64,000 bases of DNA, from positions 35,994-99,993 of the forward strand of contig JAQUAI010000010.1 of the NCBI GenBank assembly GCA_028687335.1, written 5' to 3'. Position numbers and translations under genes: made by a program. Under the pieces are notes generated by a model, which was not told the DNA's origin, searched no databases, and was given only the letters and a program-made list of their open reading frames with translations. The stretch is from Gallionella sp. Its GTDB lineage: Bacteria > Pseudomonadota > Gammaproteobacteria > Burkholderiales > Gallionellaceae. Shown in pieces: positions 9,344 through 18,220 of the stretch. How positions within the stretch are numbered: position 1 is the first letter of the stretch; every line of letters starts with the position of its first letter.

Positions 9344-10798
9344 ATGAACCTTCATCTTGACCAAGTCAGACGCGAGGCCAGCGCATTGCTGGATTCCAAA
9401 CGTCGTGCCGAACTTGGTCAATACATGACACCCTCTTCCATCGCTGAATTCATGGCATCACTCTTCACGTACAACGGATATGCCAAACTGCTTGATGCTG
9501 GCGCAGGTGTGGGGTCTCTCACCTCAGCGTTCATTGAGAAGGCGCAACGTGAAGGTACGAATGTTGTCGCTGAGGTTTGGGAAATCGATCCGCTACTGGG
9601 GAATTACTTAACAACAACACTAGCTGACAGCATGGCTCAAGGTTCGGGAAATATCAGCGCACACCTGCACGCCACCGACTTCATTGAAGATGCGACCTCC
9701 GCTATACAGTTTGAATCTGCGAATCACTACACCCACGCGATTCTCAATCCGCCTTACAAAAAAATAACATCCCATTCCAAACATCGCAAGCTGTTGAGAG
9801 CCGTCGGCATCGAGACGGTGAATCTGTACACCGCCTTCGTTGCCCTATCCATTTTGATGATGCGGGAAGGCGGCGAAATCGTCGCTATCATCCCGCGTTC
9901 TTTTTGCAATGGCAGTTATTACCGCCCCTTCCGCCAGCTACTTTTGCGTCACTGTGCCATACAACAACTGCATTTATTTGAAAGTCGCAGCAAAGCATTT
10001 CAAGATGATGATGTGTTGCAAGAGAACATCATCCTGCACCTCATCAAAGGCGGTAAACAGGGCTCGGTCACCATATCCACTTCGCTTGATGCTCAATTCA
10101 CCGACTATCAACAGGCCACTTTCGATATTCAAGACATCGTCCATGCGAACGACGCTGAACAATTCATTCGCATTCCAACCACACTTACCCACACCCACCT
10201 ACCCGCTTTGTGTATCCACACTTTGCAAGAACTGGGATTAGCGGTCTGCACGGGGCAAGTGGTTGATTTTCGATTGAAAGATTATTGGTGCGAAGCCAAC
10301 AGCGACGATGCCATCCCCTTGCTTTACCCTCACCACTTCAGTCATGGGGAATTTTCATGGCCGAAAGTTCACAAGAAACCTAACGCACTGCGCCACTCTC
10401 CCGAGATTGAAAAATGGCTGATGCCGCGAGGTCACTATGTGCTGGTAAAGCGCTTTTCTGCCAAGGAAGAAAGACGTAGATTAGTGGCTTACCACCTATC
10501 CGCAGATGAACTCAAGGCGAGCCATTTCGGATTTGAAAATCACTGGAACGTCTTTCATATCGACAAACATGGTTTAAGTGAGGACGTCGCAAAAGGCTTA
10601 AGTATTTTCCTGAATTCCACACAATTGGATGAGCACTTCCGTGTATTTTCAGGTCACACTCAAGTCAACGCGACTGACTTGCGCAATATGCGCTACCCAA
10701 GTCTAAAGCAGCTAGGTGAGTTAGCTCGACGAGCTACAGGATCAGCCCAGACCCAAACCAGCATTGATCGCCTTATAGATGAGCTTGAAATCGCATGA
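9344..10798 (+). CDS. DNA adenine N6-methyltransferase of a BsuBI/PstI-type RM system
   Basis: A 484-residue gamma-class adenine methyltransferase. The N-terminal RAELGQYMTPSSIAEFMASL and the SAM loop LLDAGAGVGSLT are followed by the catalytic LNPPYKKI and GGEIVAIIPRSFCNGSYYR. A C-terminal target-recognition region of about 250 residues completes the protein. Relatives M.BsuBI and M.PstI protect CTGCAG by methylating adenine. The ATG overlaps by ATGA the partner endonuclease downstream. Base composition is lower in G+C than the adjoining prmB and hpn genes, which suggests acquisition by transfer. The exact target sequence is inferred from the endonuclease family, not proven. Confidence 0.9.
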   Translation: MNLHLDQVRREASALLDSKRRAELGQYMTPSSIAEFMASLFTYNGYAKLLDAGAGVGSLTSAFIEKAQREGTNVVAEVWEIDPLLGNYLTTTLADSMAQGSGNISAHLHATDFIEDATSAIQFESANHYTHAILNPPYKKITSHSKHRKLLRAVGIETVNLYTAFVALSILMMREGGEIVAIIPRSFCNGSYYRPFRQLLLRHCAIQQLHLFESRSKAFQDDDVLQENIILHLIKGGKQGSVTISTSLDAQFTDYQQATFDIQDIVHANDAEQFIRIPTTLTHTHLPALCIHTLQELGLAVCTGQVVDFRLKDYWCEANSDDAIPLLYPHHFSHGEFSWPKVHKKPNALRHSPEIEKWLMPRGHYVLVKRFSAKEERRRLVAYHLSADELKASHFGFENHWNVFHIDKHGLSEDVAKGLSIFLNSTQLDEHFRVFSGHTQVNATDLRNMRYPSLKQLGELARRATGSAQTQTSIDRLIDELEIA

Positions 10799-11748
10799 GT
10801 AAAATACAAGTTCGCATAGACGAAGCGCTGTCGGTACTGACTCAACTAGGTATGCCTAATGAACAGTTGAATGAGCGAACCGCCATCAGCTTATTGGCAT
10901 TGCTGGATTTACCCATCACCAAGTCTTGGAGTGAAGCAAGCAATCCAATGTTAGGTATTCGTGCGATCCTCGATTTCTCGCGTGAAAAACTGAAACATCC
11001 TTACGCTGAGAACTCACGCGAGAGCTTTCGCAAATATAGCGTCAAGCAATTGGTCGCAGCGGGTGTATTGCTGCTCAATCCAGACGCGCCTGAGCGAGCA
11101 GTTAACAGCGCGAAGAATTGCTATCAAGTAGAAACCAGCGCACTTATCTTGCTACGGAAATTCGGCAGCAAGAGCTGGAAGAAATCCCTCGTTACGTATT
11201 TGGAATCCAGACAAACGTTAGCAGATCAATTCGCCCAACATCGTGAATTGCAACGTATCCCAGTGGTCATCAACTCCAAGTTGAAGATCAAATTAAGCGC
11301 AGGCAAGCACTCCGACCTCATTCGCCAAATCATCGAAGAATTCATTCCACATTTCGTTCCTGGCGGCGAACTCATTTATGTCGGCGACACAGGCACTAAG
11401 TGGGGATATTTCGATGAGCCACTGCTCCATAGCCTTAACATTAAAGTGGGTGCCCATGGAAAGATGCCTGATGTGGTCATTTATTATCGTGAAAAGAATT
11501 GGCTCATTCTTGTCGAAGCAGTAGCCAGTAGCGGACCTGTTGATGGCATACGTCATGCCGAATTGGCAGCGCTCTTCAAAGCCAGTACTGCAGGGCTTGT
11601 ATATGTCACCGCATTTCCAGATCGAGGTGAAATCATGCGCAAGTTCCTTTCTGTTGTTGCTTGGGAAACCGAGGTGTGGTGCGCTAGTGATACCACCCAC
11701 TTGATTCATTTCAACGGCACTCGCTTTCTCGGGCCTTACACCAAGTAA
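10795..11748 (+). CDS. BsuBI/PstI-type restriction endonuclease
   Basis: A 317-residue protein that matches the BsuBI/PstI endonuclease family: an N-terminal helical/winged-helix half (residues 1-140) and a C-terminal nuclease half with YVGDTGTKWGYFDE, HGKMPDVVIYY and WLILVEAVASSGPVD, a PD-(D/E)XK-like core, then RHAELAALF and VYVTAFPDR. The family cuts CTGCAG as a type II enzyme. It overlaps the methyltransferase gene by four bases, so protection is translated first. Five CTGCAG sites were noticed in the window (1787, 11588, 40960, 44981, 45944), so the host would need the methylase. Confidence 0.9.
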   Translation: MSKIQVRIDEALSVLTQLGMPNEQLNERTAISLLALLDLPITKSWSEASNPMLGIRAILDFSREKLKHPYAENSRESFRKYSVKQLVAAGVLLLNPDAPERAVNSAKNCYQVETSALILLRKFGSKSWKKSLVTYLESRQTLADQFAQHRELQRIPVVINSKLKIKLSAGKHSDLIRQIIEEFIPHFVPGGELIYVGDTGTKWGYFDEPLLHSLNIKVGAHGKMPDVVIYYREKNWLILVEAVASSGPVDGIRHAELAALFKASTAGLVYVTAFPDRGEIMRKFLSVVAWETEVWCASDTTHLIHFNGTRFLGPYTK

Positions 11749-11754
11749 TCAAAT

Positions 11755-12564
11755 ATGTCTGTAGATCATTACGAAAACTTCCCCGTCGCTTCCATTCTGA
11801 TGCCCAAGCGGCTGCGCAAGCCAGTCGCTGCCATCTATCACTTTGCCCGCACGGCGGATGACATCGCCGACGAAGGAAATTTGCCTGACGATGAACGCCT
11901 GCGCCAGCTAGATGTATTTCACGCCCAGCTCGACAGCATCGGCAATCACGCGCCCCCCTCTTCTTCACTGTTTGCCAACCTCGCCAGTGAAGTCGCGGCA
12001 TACAATCTGCCGATGCAACCCCTCTACGATCTGCTGGATGCCTTCTCGCAAGATGTCATCAAAAAGCGTTACGCGAACTACGATGAGTTGCTCGACTACT
12101 GCCGTCGCTCTGCCAATCCCGTGGGCACGCTGCTCTTACATCTGTACGAGGAAGCCACACCCGTCAACCTCGCCTACTCCAACGCCATCTGCACCTCGCT
12201 GCAACTCATCAACTTCTGGCAGGACGTTGCCAAAGACATCGCCATATCCCGCATCTACCTGCCACAAGATGAGATGACTCGCTTCGGCGTGACGGAAGAA
12301 CAGATAGCCCAAGCGCGATGTGATGACGCGTGGCGTGCATTGATGAAATTCCAGATCGAGCGCGCCCGCGCTTTGATGCTGTACGGCAAACCACTCGGCA
12401 CCATCCTCACCGGACGCATCGGCTTAGAGATGCGCATGATCATTCAGGGCGGCCTGCGCATCCTCGACAAGATCGAAGCCGCGAACTACGACGTATTCAA
12501 CAAGCGCCCAGTATTGCGCCCATTCGACTGGGTTATCATGCTGGCCAAATCTGCCCCCCTCTGA
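11755..12564 (+). CDS. hpnC: Squalene synthase subunit HpnC
   Basis: A 269-residue trans-isoprenyl-diphosphate synthase-fold protein. The first aspartate-rich motif is FARTADDIADEG and the second is NFWQDVAKDI. In hopanoid-making bacteria HpnC converts presqualene-related intermediates to hydroxysqualene, after HpnD makes presqualene diphosphate. The start follows the restriction gene by six bases, so hpnC now lacks its original upstream context. hpnD follows five bases downstream. Confidence 0.92.
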   Translation: MSVDHYENFPVASILMPKRLRKPVAAIYHFARTADDIADEGNLPDDERLRQLDVFHAQLDSIGNHAPPSSSLFANLASEVAAYNLPMQPLYDLLDAFSQDVIKKRYANYDELLDYCRRSANPVGTLLLHLYEEATPVNLAYSNAICTSLQLINFWQDVAKDIAISRIYLPQDEMTRFGVTEEQIAQARCDDAWRALMKFQIERARALMLYGKPLGTILTGRIGLEMRMIIQGGLRILDKIEAANYDVFNKRPVLRPFDWVIMLAKSAPL

Positions 12565-12569
12565 AACCG

Positions 12570-13403
12570 ATGGACTCTTACCAGTACTGCGTAGACAAGA
12601 CGAAACAAAGCGGCTCCAGTTTCACCAGCAGCTTCCGCTTCCTCTCCCAAGATAGACGGCAAGCCATGACCGTTTTGTACGCCTTCTGCCGCGAGGTGGA
12701 TGATGTGGTAGATGAATGTTCGGACGCCGATGTGGCGCGCACCACGCTCAACTGGTGGCGCAACGAAGTGGCGGCAGTATTCGGAGGCCAACCGACGCAC
12801 CCGGTTTGTCAGGCACTGATACCCGTCGTCAAACGCTTCAATCTGCCACAAGAGCACCTGCTAGAGATCATCGACGGTATGGAGATGGACCTCGACCAGC
12901 CGCGATATGCCGACTTCAAATCACTGCAACTGTATTGCTATCGCGTCGCCTCCGTGGTCGGCCTGCTGTCGGCTGAGATCTTCGGCTACACGGATCGTGA
13001 GACATTGAAATACGCGCACGACCTAGGCATCGCCTTCCAACTCACCAACATCATCCGCGACGTGGGCGAGGATGCACGACGCAACCGCATCTATCTACCG
13101 ATGGACGAGATGCAGCAGTTCGGCGTCACCGCTGCCGACATCCTCAACTCACGCGAGACAGAGAATTTCCAAAAACTGATGGCGTTCCAGATCGAACGCG
13201 CACAGCGTTTCTATGACCAAGCACTCGCCCATCTGCCCGCAGCGGATCGCAAGGCACAACGCGCTGGACTCATCATGGCGGCCATCTATCGTGCTGTGCT
13301 AGAAGAAGTCGAACGTAGCGGCTGCCATGTGTTGAAAGAGCGTATCTCACTCGGCACGGGTTACAAGCTGTGGCTCGCATGCAAAGCATGGCTCACGAAT
13401 TGA
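12570..13403 (+). CDS. hpnD: Presqualene diphosphate synthase HpnD
   Basis: A 277-residue farnesyl-diphosphate condensing enzyme. Motifs are SFRFLSQDRRQAMTVLYAFC, the first Asp box REVDDVVDE and the second QLTNIIRDVGEDARRNRIYL. The real start is the ATG at 12570, six bases after the hpnC stop; the reading frame continues upstream inside hpnC but carries no family sequence there. The usual third gene, hpnE (FAD-dependent squalene formation), does not follow: the sequence downstream is a DUF4160 relic. hpnE and the cyclase must lie elsewhere if the pathway works. Confidence 0.92.
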   Translation: MDSYQYCVDKTKQSGSSFTSSFRFLSQDRRQAMTVLYAFCREVDDVVDECSDADVARTTLNWWRNEVAAVFGGQPTHPVCQALIPVVKRFNLPQEHLLEIIDGMEMDLDQPRYADFKSLQLYCYRVASVVGLLSAEIFGYTDRETLKYAHDLGIAFQLTNIIRDVGEDARRNRIYLPMDEMQQFGVTAADILNSRETENFQKLMAFQIERAQRFYDQALAHLPAADRKAQRAGLIMAAIYRAVLEEVERSGCHVLKERISLGTGYKLWLACKAWLTN

Positions 13404-13436
13404 CCCATCCCAACGCGAGTAGCGCAATGTTCCAAT

Positions 13437-13673
13437 TCAGTGATGGAAGAACTCATGCCATTTCCCCTTGAATAAATCTTGATGCTCGAAAATCGCCGCC
13501 TCAATGCGTCGTAACTCGGTGAGGCTGATATTGCGGCTTTTCGCTCAACGTATCGGCCATAGCCAGTATTTACATTATCCATCGCCCGTGTTTACATGAA
13601 TGTGCGGCGACTCCATTCCTTCATCAGAATAAAAATGGAAGCGCCAATTTAGCAGACGTAGGACGGTAGGCCC
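13437..13673 (-). pseudogene. DUF4160 protein, two in-frame stops
   Basis: Reading the minus strand gives PTVLRLLNWRFHFYSDEGME, then SPHIHV, TGDG, a TAA stop (13575-13577), then CKYWLWPIR, a TGA stop (13545-13547), then ISLTELRRIEAAIFEHQDLF and GKWHEFF to the natural stop at 13437. This is the complete pattern of the small DUF4160 family (about 80 residues), which is often paired with a DUF2442 partner in toxin-antitoxin-like modules. There is no proper start codon and no partner gene. The open stretch of 13404-13869 holds nothing else except the repeat at 13753. Confidence 0.75.
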
Positions 13674-13752
13674 AGTACGGTAGAGATGAATTACGGAGAA
13701 TTCTAGACCAAAGATTTTTAGTGGATGAGCGTGCTGTGAGTGATGATTAGTG

Positions 13753-13787
13753 GGGCTGCAAAGTATTTTGAACCCGCCCCCAATAGT
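13753..13787. repeat. Short interspersed repeat, copy 1
   Basis: The sequence gggctgcaaagtattttgaa followed by cccgcccccaatagt recurs with few changes at 14512-14545 and more loosely at 1016-1040. It is non-coding and flanks small mobile-type genes on either side of the rhodanese gene. Confidence 0.55.
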
Positions 13788-13869
13788 ATTTCCAATAGCT
13801 AATGTGTCACGTTGCACACACCGAAAAAAATCCGAACCAGAGCACTTCAGTTACGAGCGCGCAAGTGTG

Positions 13870-14445
13870 TCAGATCACCGTAAGGCCCAGCGAGCACCAG
13901 TCCTGCATGCCGCCGCGATACCACTTCAACTTTGCGACCGGGTAGCCCAGCGCAAGCAGCGTGCGGATGTAGTTCGGTGTCTGCCCGCACCACGGGCCGT
14001 TGCAGAAGATGGCGAGTGTGTGCGCGTTGCTGAAATCGAAAGCCCCAGCAACCTCCCGCGCACCGAACAGCTCGACCAGCGTCTGCTTCACACCGGGCAG
14101 ATCGGTGGCATGCCCCGCCATGTTTTGCGCATAAGGCACATTGATCGCACCGGGGATGGTGCCTTTCGCATACCAGTCCGGCGTGCGCGAATCCACCACC
14201 ATCAGCGTCTCATCGCCCCCGCGTATGCGCTTCAGATGATCCAGCACCTCCAACTCGCCCAACGTCTCCACCCCCACAGCCAATTGCATAGGCTGGATGC
14301 AGTAAGGCGGGCATTTGCGCGCAGTCGCGGCATAGTCAGCGCGGATCGTGGCGGCAGGGTCTTCTTCGCGCCGTATCGTCACCAGCTTGCCAAGGTGGAG
14401 AGCCTCTACCGTGGGCATGCCGAGGGTGATGTTGTAGTCAGTCAT
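13870..14445 (-). CDS. Rhodanese-domain protein
   Basis: A 191-residue protein with one rhodanese (sulfurtransferase) domain in the C-terminal two thirds: MVVDSRTPDWYAKGTIPGAI, INVPYAQNM, and the active-site loop IFCNGPWCGQTPNYIRTL, whose first cysteine is the likely persulfide carrier. The N-terminal 60 residues (EALHLGKLVTIRREEDPAAT and a CPPYC motif) are not part of the standard domain. No signal peptide is seen. It is a single gene between two copies of a short repeat and beside toxin-antitoxin genes, so it appears to be a stand-alone accessory sulfurtransferase. The substrate is unknown. Confidence 0.8.
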   Translation of the reverse strand: MTDYNITLGMPTVEALHLGKLVTIRREEDPAATIRADYAATARKCPPYCIQPMQLAVGVETLGELEVLDHLKRIRGGDETLMVVDSRTPDWYAKGTIPGAINVPYAQNMAGHATDLPGVKQTLVELFGAREVAGAFDFSNAHTLAIFCNGPWCGQTPNYIRTLLALGYPVAKLKWYRGGMQDWCSLGLTVI

Positions 14446-14511
14446 GGCGATTTATATGGGGAGACAAGATTGAACGGAGATTGTATCGGAGTGGCTTGAT
14501 GTTCCGGTGGA

Positions 14512-14545
14512 GGGCTGCAAGATATTCCGAACCCGCCCCCAGTAG
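14512..14545. repeat. Short interspersed repeat, copy 2
   Basis: The sequence gggctgcaagatattccgaa followed by cccgcccccagtag matches the copy at 13753-13787. The two copies bracket the rhodanese gene in direct orientation about 760 bp apart. Confidence 0.55.
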
Positions 14546-14558
14546 TTACGTGTTGAGC

Positions 14559-14855
14559 TTAAAGTTCCGTATAGCCAGCTTCCTGCTGGCTGCGCACAGC
14601 AAGTACAAAAACGGTGTCTATTTCAACAATATAACGGTACAGCGCTACATAACCGTGTGAACTGCGCCCGATCACCAGCTCTCGCTTATCGTTATTCGCG
14701 GGGCGACCAATCATGGGATTGTGTTCCAGCACGTTGAGCGCCTCAATGATCTCCCTGATACGCAACGCCGGATTCTCAACCTGAAATTGGGCGAGATGAT
14801 CGAGGATGCGATCAAAGTCATCCCCCACCTCCGGCGCTAATTCGATGTGCGACAC
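14559..14855 (-). CDS. RelE/ParE-family toxin
   Basis: A 98-residue ParE-like toxin. It has the helical N-terminus (VGDDFDRILDHLAQF), NPMIGRPANNDKRELVIG and the closing strand YRYIVEIDTVFVLAVRSQQE, which is the family pattern of plasmid-stabilisation/ParE proteins. It starts with GTG two bases after the stop of the partner antitoxin, which is upstream on the same strand. The module seems intact. ParE relatives usually target gyrase, but this cannot be told from the sequence. Confidence 0.85.
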   Translation of the reverse strand: MSHIELAPEVGDDFDRILDHLAQFQVENPALRIREIIEALNVLEHNPMIGRPANNDKRELVIGRSSHGYVALYRYIVEIDTVFVLAVRSQQEAGYTEL

Positions 14856-14857
14856 AA

Positions 14858-15142
14858 TCAGCGCGCCAGTTTGCGGGCGACCGGACGCTTTGCCTTGTTA
14901 CCGGCGACACGCTCTTCCAAATAACCGCGCATTTCCTGCCAGGAAACCGTCTTCCCGGTGGCAGCAATACGGGCATAGCGCTCCTCGGCAACCGCATCAA
15001 AATCGGCTCGCCGTCCTTCCTGTGCTGTTTTTTCCGCGATGGCTTCAAGAATAAAACCGTGCGTGCTAATGCCCGCACGTTTCGCCGCCGTAGCAACGCG
15101 GGCTTTTAGCTCTTCCGGCAAACGTATAGTGGTTGTGGACAT
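14858..15142 (-). CDS. Ribbon-helix-helix antitoxin (CopG/ParD-like)
   Basis: A 94-residue DNA-binding antitoxin. MSTTTIRLPEELKARVATAA is the beta-strand plus first helix of a ribbon-helix-helix domain, followed by KRAGISTHGFILEAIAEK. The C-terminal half, with ARIAATGKTVSWQEMRGYLE and a basic tail, is the toxin-binding region typical of partners of ParE. Of two in-frame starts, ATG at 15142 has the better-spaced GGGAG site. It should repress its own promoter in the roughly 190 bases upstream. Confidence 0.85.
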   Translation of the reverse strand: MSTTTIRLPEELKARVATAAKRAGISTHGFILEAIAEKTAQEGRRADFDAVAEERYARIAATGKTVSWQEMRGYLEERVAGNKAKRPVARKLAR

Positions 15143-15335
15143 ACGCATCTCCCAAGGTTTAAATGCATGAGCATACGGTAGCACATTAGCGCTACAGCGC
15201 GCCATATTCCCAACATTCAGCCCACGCTTACTTGTCCTTTACTCTGCAAGCCATCCGGTTTTGTTTGATCGAGAAGGATGTGATGCGGACTTTGGGTTGT
15301 TGAAGTAATGTGCAAATACAAGACTTAGATGGGCG

Positions 15336-15365
15336 AAAAAATGGCGACTGAGGTCGCCATTTTTA
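15336..15365 (-). terminator. Intrinsic terminator of the SIR2-HerA operon
   Basis: A perfect hairpin (aaaaaatggcgac, loop tgag, gtcgccattttt) lies 26 bases beyond the HerA stop. On the minus strand it ends in a T run. The symmetric flanks would also stop transcription coming from the other side. Confidence 0.85.
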
Positions 15366-15390
15366 TTAGTGGCCAGCGCCTAGTCGTTCC

Positions 15391-17139
15391 TTAGCGTGTT
15401 TGCCGACGAAGTGCCTCAACAGCCTTGGATACGGCGTCTACCTTTGGTTCTTGCGTTGCCCATTCTGTCCAGAATTGTCTGGTTGCACTTGCGGGCTCAA
15501 TGGTGGGCTTGTCGAGTCGAATTCTAGTTGGGAGCAGAATTGAATCGCCCAGCAGTAATGCCTCACCGGTATCAAGCAAAGGCAATATATCGGTCAAGCC
15601 CCCCATAGATTCTGGCATCAAACGCTTTACGACATTTTGATCTTGATCGTTGGTAAGACGCAAAACTAAGAAATTGTTGCACTGACTCAGAATTGTTCGG
15701 CTTACATCCGATGGACGTTGACTAACGACAAGCAACGAAACGCCGTATTTTCGGCCTTCTTTCGCGATTCGCTCAAAAGATTCGAGAGCTCGTTTTTCTG
15801 CCGCTTCCGCAGCATCGCGAACAGGTAAATACAAGTGGGCTTCATCGCAGACGATGGTTAATGGATGTCGTGATGATGGCTCCATCCAGAATTGCACGCT
15901 ATAGAGCAATCTCGCCAATACGCCAGTAACTATAGGAAGTATGTCAGAAGGGACTTCTGAGAAATCGATTATTTTGACGCCCTTCTTGCCATCCCCCGCA
16001 GAGAAGAGTTGCGCAAGCAAGGTGTTTAACCAATCGTATGCGAGACAGGTTTGTGGTGGCTGAAACATAAACCCACAGCGTCTGTCGTCTATTTTTGCAT
16101 TCATGCGAACAATAAATCGCGTTAATTTATCGTACCAAGGACCTGCTTTATCTGTACCCGCTTTTGCTCCATCGACCCGCTGAATATTGTCAGTGTGAAG
16201 TAAGCTTAAAAGGTCGCTGATGGAATATGGAATGGGTGAGTCCACGGTGAAAGTTGGCAGCACATCTTGCTTGCCAAGACCGGTAAGAGTTTTTTCTTTG
16301 AGAGCTCGAACGTGTTCAGTAAATCGTGCCGCTTGATTGGGGGCATTGTCATCACTACGATCAAGGATCATCGCGAGCATTTCTTCACGATTTAGTAGCC
16401 AGTATGGAAGAAACAGGCAATGGTCATCAGGTGCGTCGAGGTCTCCTGGTCCTGCAATTCGATACTGTTCAGCGGTAGGAGTTGTTCCTTGACAGAGCGT
16501 AGAGTATTCACCGTGCATGTCGAACACGATAAGGTTTGGAGCTTTTAGGGCTGCTGCCCGTTCCAACATCAAAGCAACTGCCCAGCTTTTCCCTGAACCT
16601 GTGCTTCCTAAAATCGCAGCATGTCGCTGGAAGAATTTATCTCCATTTGCAATTGCAATAGCCGACTCATCTGCGATGAAGTGGCCGAGCGTCAAACGTT
16701 CTCCTTCTTTCACCTTTGCAGAAAGCAGGTTCATAAAGCGCTGCAAATTCGGGCCGCTTACTTGAAAGCAATCTCGATCAACCTGTGGAAAACTGTCCGC
16801 CCCGCGTTTGAATGTGTTCGATGCGTTTCCGTCAATGGTGCGATATGTTCCAATCAGAACTATTTTGATGAAATCTTCTTGAGTCTCTCCTGTGGGAATA
16901 TTTCCGCCCTCATCAGTCTCGTCAATAAGGAGCTTTTCGGTCACTGTTCGCGAGGCTTTCTCGACAAGTCCAATTAAAAATTCATTTGTGGTTCGACCTT
17001 GAATGGCGACGAGATTGCCCACTGCAATGGTAGTCATGTGCTGATGTTCTTCTACAGAGATCAATACACGGCTTGTATCTACAGCGGCGACACGACCAAG
17101 GCGATCTGCCTCAGTAAATTGAAGAGCGGCGTTTGTCAT
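15391..17139 (-). CDS. HerA-like ATPase of a SIR2-HerA anti-phage system
   Basis: A 582-residue FtsK/HerA-type ATPase. A HAS-barrel-like N-terminus (RVLISVEEHQHM...VGNLVAIQG) precedes the Walker A motif GSTGSGKS at 178-185, LIVFDMHGEYSTL, a Walker B region LTIVCDEAHLYLP near 440 and the LVVSQRPSDVS sensor near 485. HerA proteins form hexameric DNA translocases. Paired with SIR2 they form large complexes that deplete NAD+ or nucleotides and degrade DNA during phage infection (the published SIR2-HerA/Nezha system). The ATG at 17139 overlaps the SIR2 stop as ATGA. G+C is visibly lower than in the flanks. Confidence 0.9.
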   Translation of the reverse strand: MTNAALQFTEADRLGRVAAVDTSRVLISVEEHQHMTTIAVGNLVAIQGRTTNEFLIGLVEKASRTVTEKLLIDETDEGGNIPTGETQEDFIKIVLIGTYRTIDGNASNTFKRGADSFPQVDRDCFQVSGPNLQRFMNLLSAKVKEGERLTLGHFIADESAIAIANGDKFFQRHAAILGSTGSGKSWAVALMLERAAALKAPNLIVFDMHGEYSTLCQGTTPTAEQYRIAGPGDLDAPDDHCLFLPYWLLNREEMLAMILDRSDDNAPNQAARFTEHVRALKEKTLTGLGKQDVLPTFTVDSPIPYSISDLLSLLHTDNIQRVDGAKAGTDKAGPWYDKLTRFIVRMNAKIDDRRCGFMFQPPQTCLAYDWLNTLLAQLFSAGDGKKGVKIIDFSEVPSDILPIVTGVLARLLYSVQFWMEPSSRHPLTIVCDEAHLYLPVRDAAEAAEKRALESFERIAKEGRKYGVSLLVVSQRPSDVSRTILSQCNNFLVLRLTNDQDQNVVKRLMPESMGGLTDILPLLDTGEALLLGDSILLPTRIRLDKPTIEPASATRQFWTEWATQEPKVDAVSKAVEALRRQTR

Positions 17140-18188
17140 GCTGATAACACTCCTTTTACGAATTCCTCTACATCCCACCAATTAACATCAGGTATTAAGT
17201 GCGAGCCTGTGGCAGTCGTTACAACAGTGCCTGGGGCTGCTTTATCGGCATGACAAGACAGAGCAACTAAATTTGGAGATTGATTGAGTGCTTCTAGTGC
17301 CTTATCTGAAAGCTGCCAAGTGAGGAGTAAGCCTCTAGTTCCTGCCGCCAACCTTGCTAATAAATGCGTTTGCAAATGTTCATCGTTAAACCCATAGCCT
17401 ATGCAAAGAACTGCACTTGCATTGTCGATAGCCGCATTGCCTTGTTCACGGTGCGCATCAAATGGCTGTTGGTAACCCTTCCGATATTTTCCAACCCCCG
17501 GAGTAATAATCAGTCGTTGCCCAGTAAGTGGCATGACGCTGGCGACAACGCCGCCCCCAGATGAATACCAGTCCAAACTGCCATGAGGTTTAAACAGCCG
17601 AACACGACTTCGATAATGCAGGCGTGGCGATTTTGAGTTGCGTAACACGCCTTGAACAAATGATTTTTCGCTAGCCTCAGGGTTGTGAGAGCCCCAATAG
17701 CGGCCAATCATCATCGTATCAACGCCCCAGCCTGCACGCTCAACTGTGAACTCGATTAATCGGTCATAGTTGGTTGTGATAATGCGAGCAACCTTAGGAT
17801 TTGTTGCCGACAAGTGTGGCAACAAAGTCGTTAGTTTCAATTTGCGACCTGCGTTCAAACACGCCTCAATCGCAGCTAGTTCCTTCGACAGAACAAAATC
17901 AGCAGTAACTGAAATAACAGCATCTTCAACGGCCTCGTTCGCCGTGGCTTTATGTAATGCAAGCTCTAAACCATCTCCGGCATCAAGATGTACTTTAATT
18001 TCATTCCATACAGACAAGTCGGCGGCAGTGAGCAAGGTTGGAATTTTTGCACACAACTCATCTGCTAGAGCCCCCATGCTTGGGAGTCCCTCGGCACACG
18101 ATAAGCCAGAACCGACGATAGTTACCAAGTCATCTGTAAACAGTGCCTGTAACTTTTTCTTTAGGATATCGATTTCGTTATTTGTCAT
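17136..18188 (-). CDS. SIR2-domain NADase of a SIR2-HerA system
   Basis: A 350-residue SIR2-fold protein. It has the NAD-binding TIVGSGLSCAEGLPSM (residues 23-38), TTNYDRLIEF in the middle, the catalytic-His motif KPHGSLDWY and CIGYGFNDEHL near the end. Bacterial SIR2 proteins of this kind hydrolyse NAD+ in abortive anti-phage defence. The C-terminal 60 residues are an extension with no motif that I recognise. It is translated first and coupled to HerA. It starts 32 bases after the stop of a KTSC-domain gene on the same strand. Confidence 0.9.
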   Translation of the reverse strand: MTNNEIDILKKKLQALFTDDLVTIVGSGLSCAEGLPSMGALADELCAKIPTLLTAADLSVWNEIKVHLDAGDGLELALHKATANEAVEDAVISVTADFVLSKELAAIEACLNAGRKLKLTTLLPHLSATNPKVARIITTNYDRLIEFTVERAGWGVDTMMIGRYWGSHNPEASEKSFVQGVLRNSKSPRLHYRSRVRLFKPHGSLDWYSSGGGVVASVMPLTGQRLIITPGVGKYRKGYQQPFDAHREQGNAAIDNASAVLCIGYGFNDEHLQTHLLARLAAGTRGLLLTWQLSDKALEALNQSPNLVALSCHADKAAPGTVVTTATGSHLIPDVNWWDVEEFVKGVLSA

Positions 18189-18220
18189 GGAAAGTTAATA
18201 AAAATAAAAAAGCATCGCAA

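Noticed and set aside
12330..12569. An upstream extension of the hpnD frame inside hpnC
   Set aside because: No HpnD-like sequence is present before 12570, and the ATG at 12570 sits six bases after the hpnC stop.
13750..14499. A 249-codon frame opposite the rhodanese gene
   Set aside because: The minus strand carries the rhodanese active-site loop; the plus-strand frame has only composition-driven Arg/His sequence.
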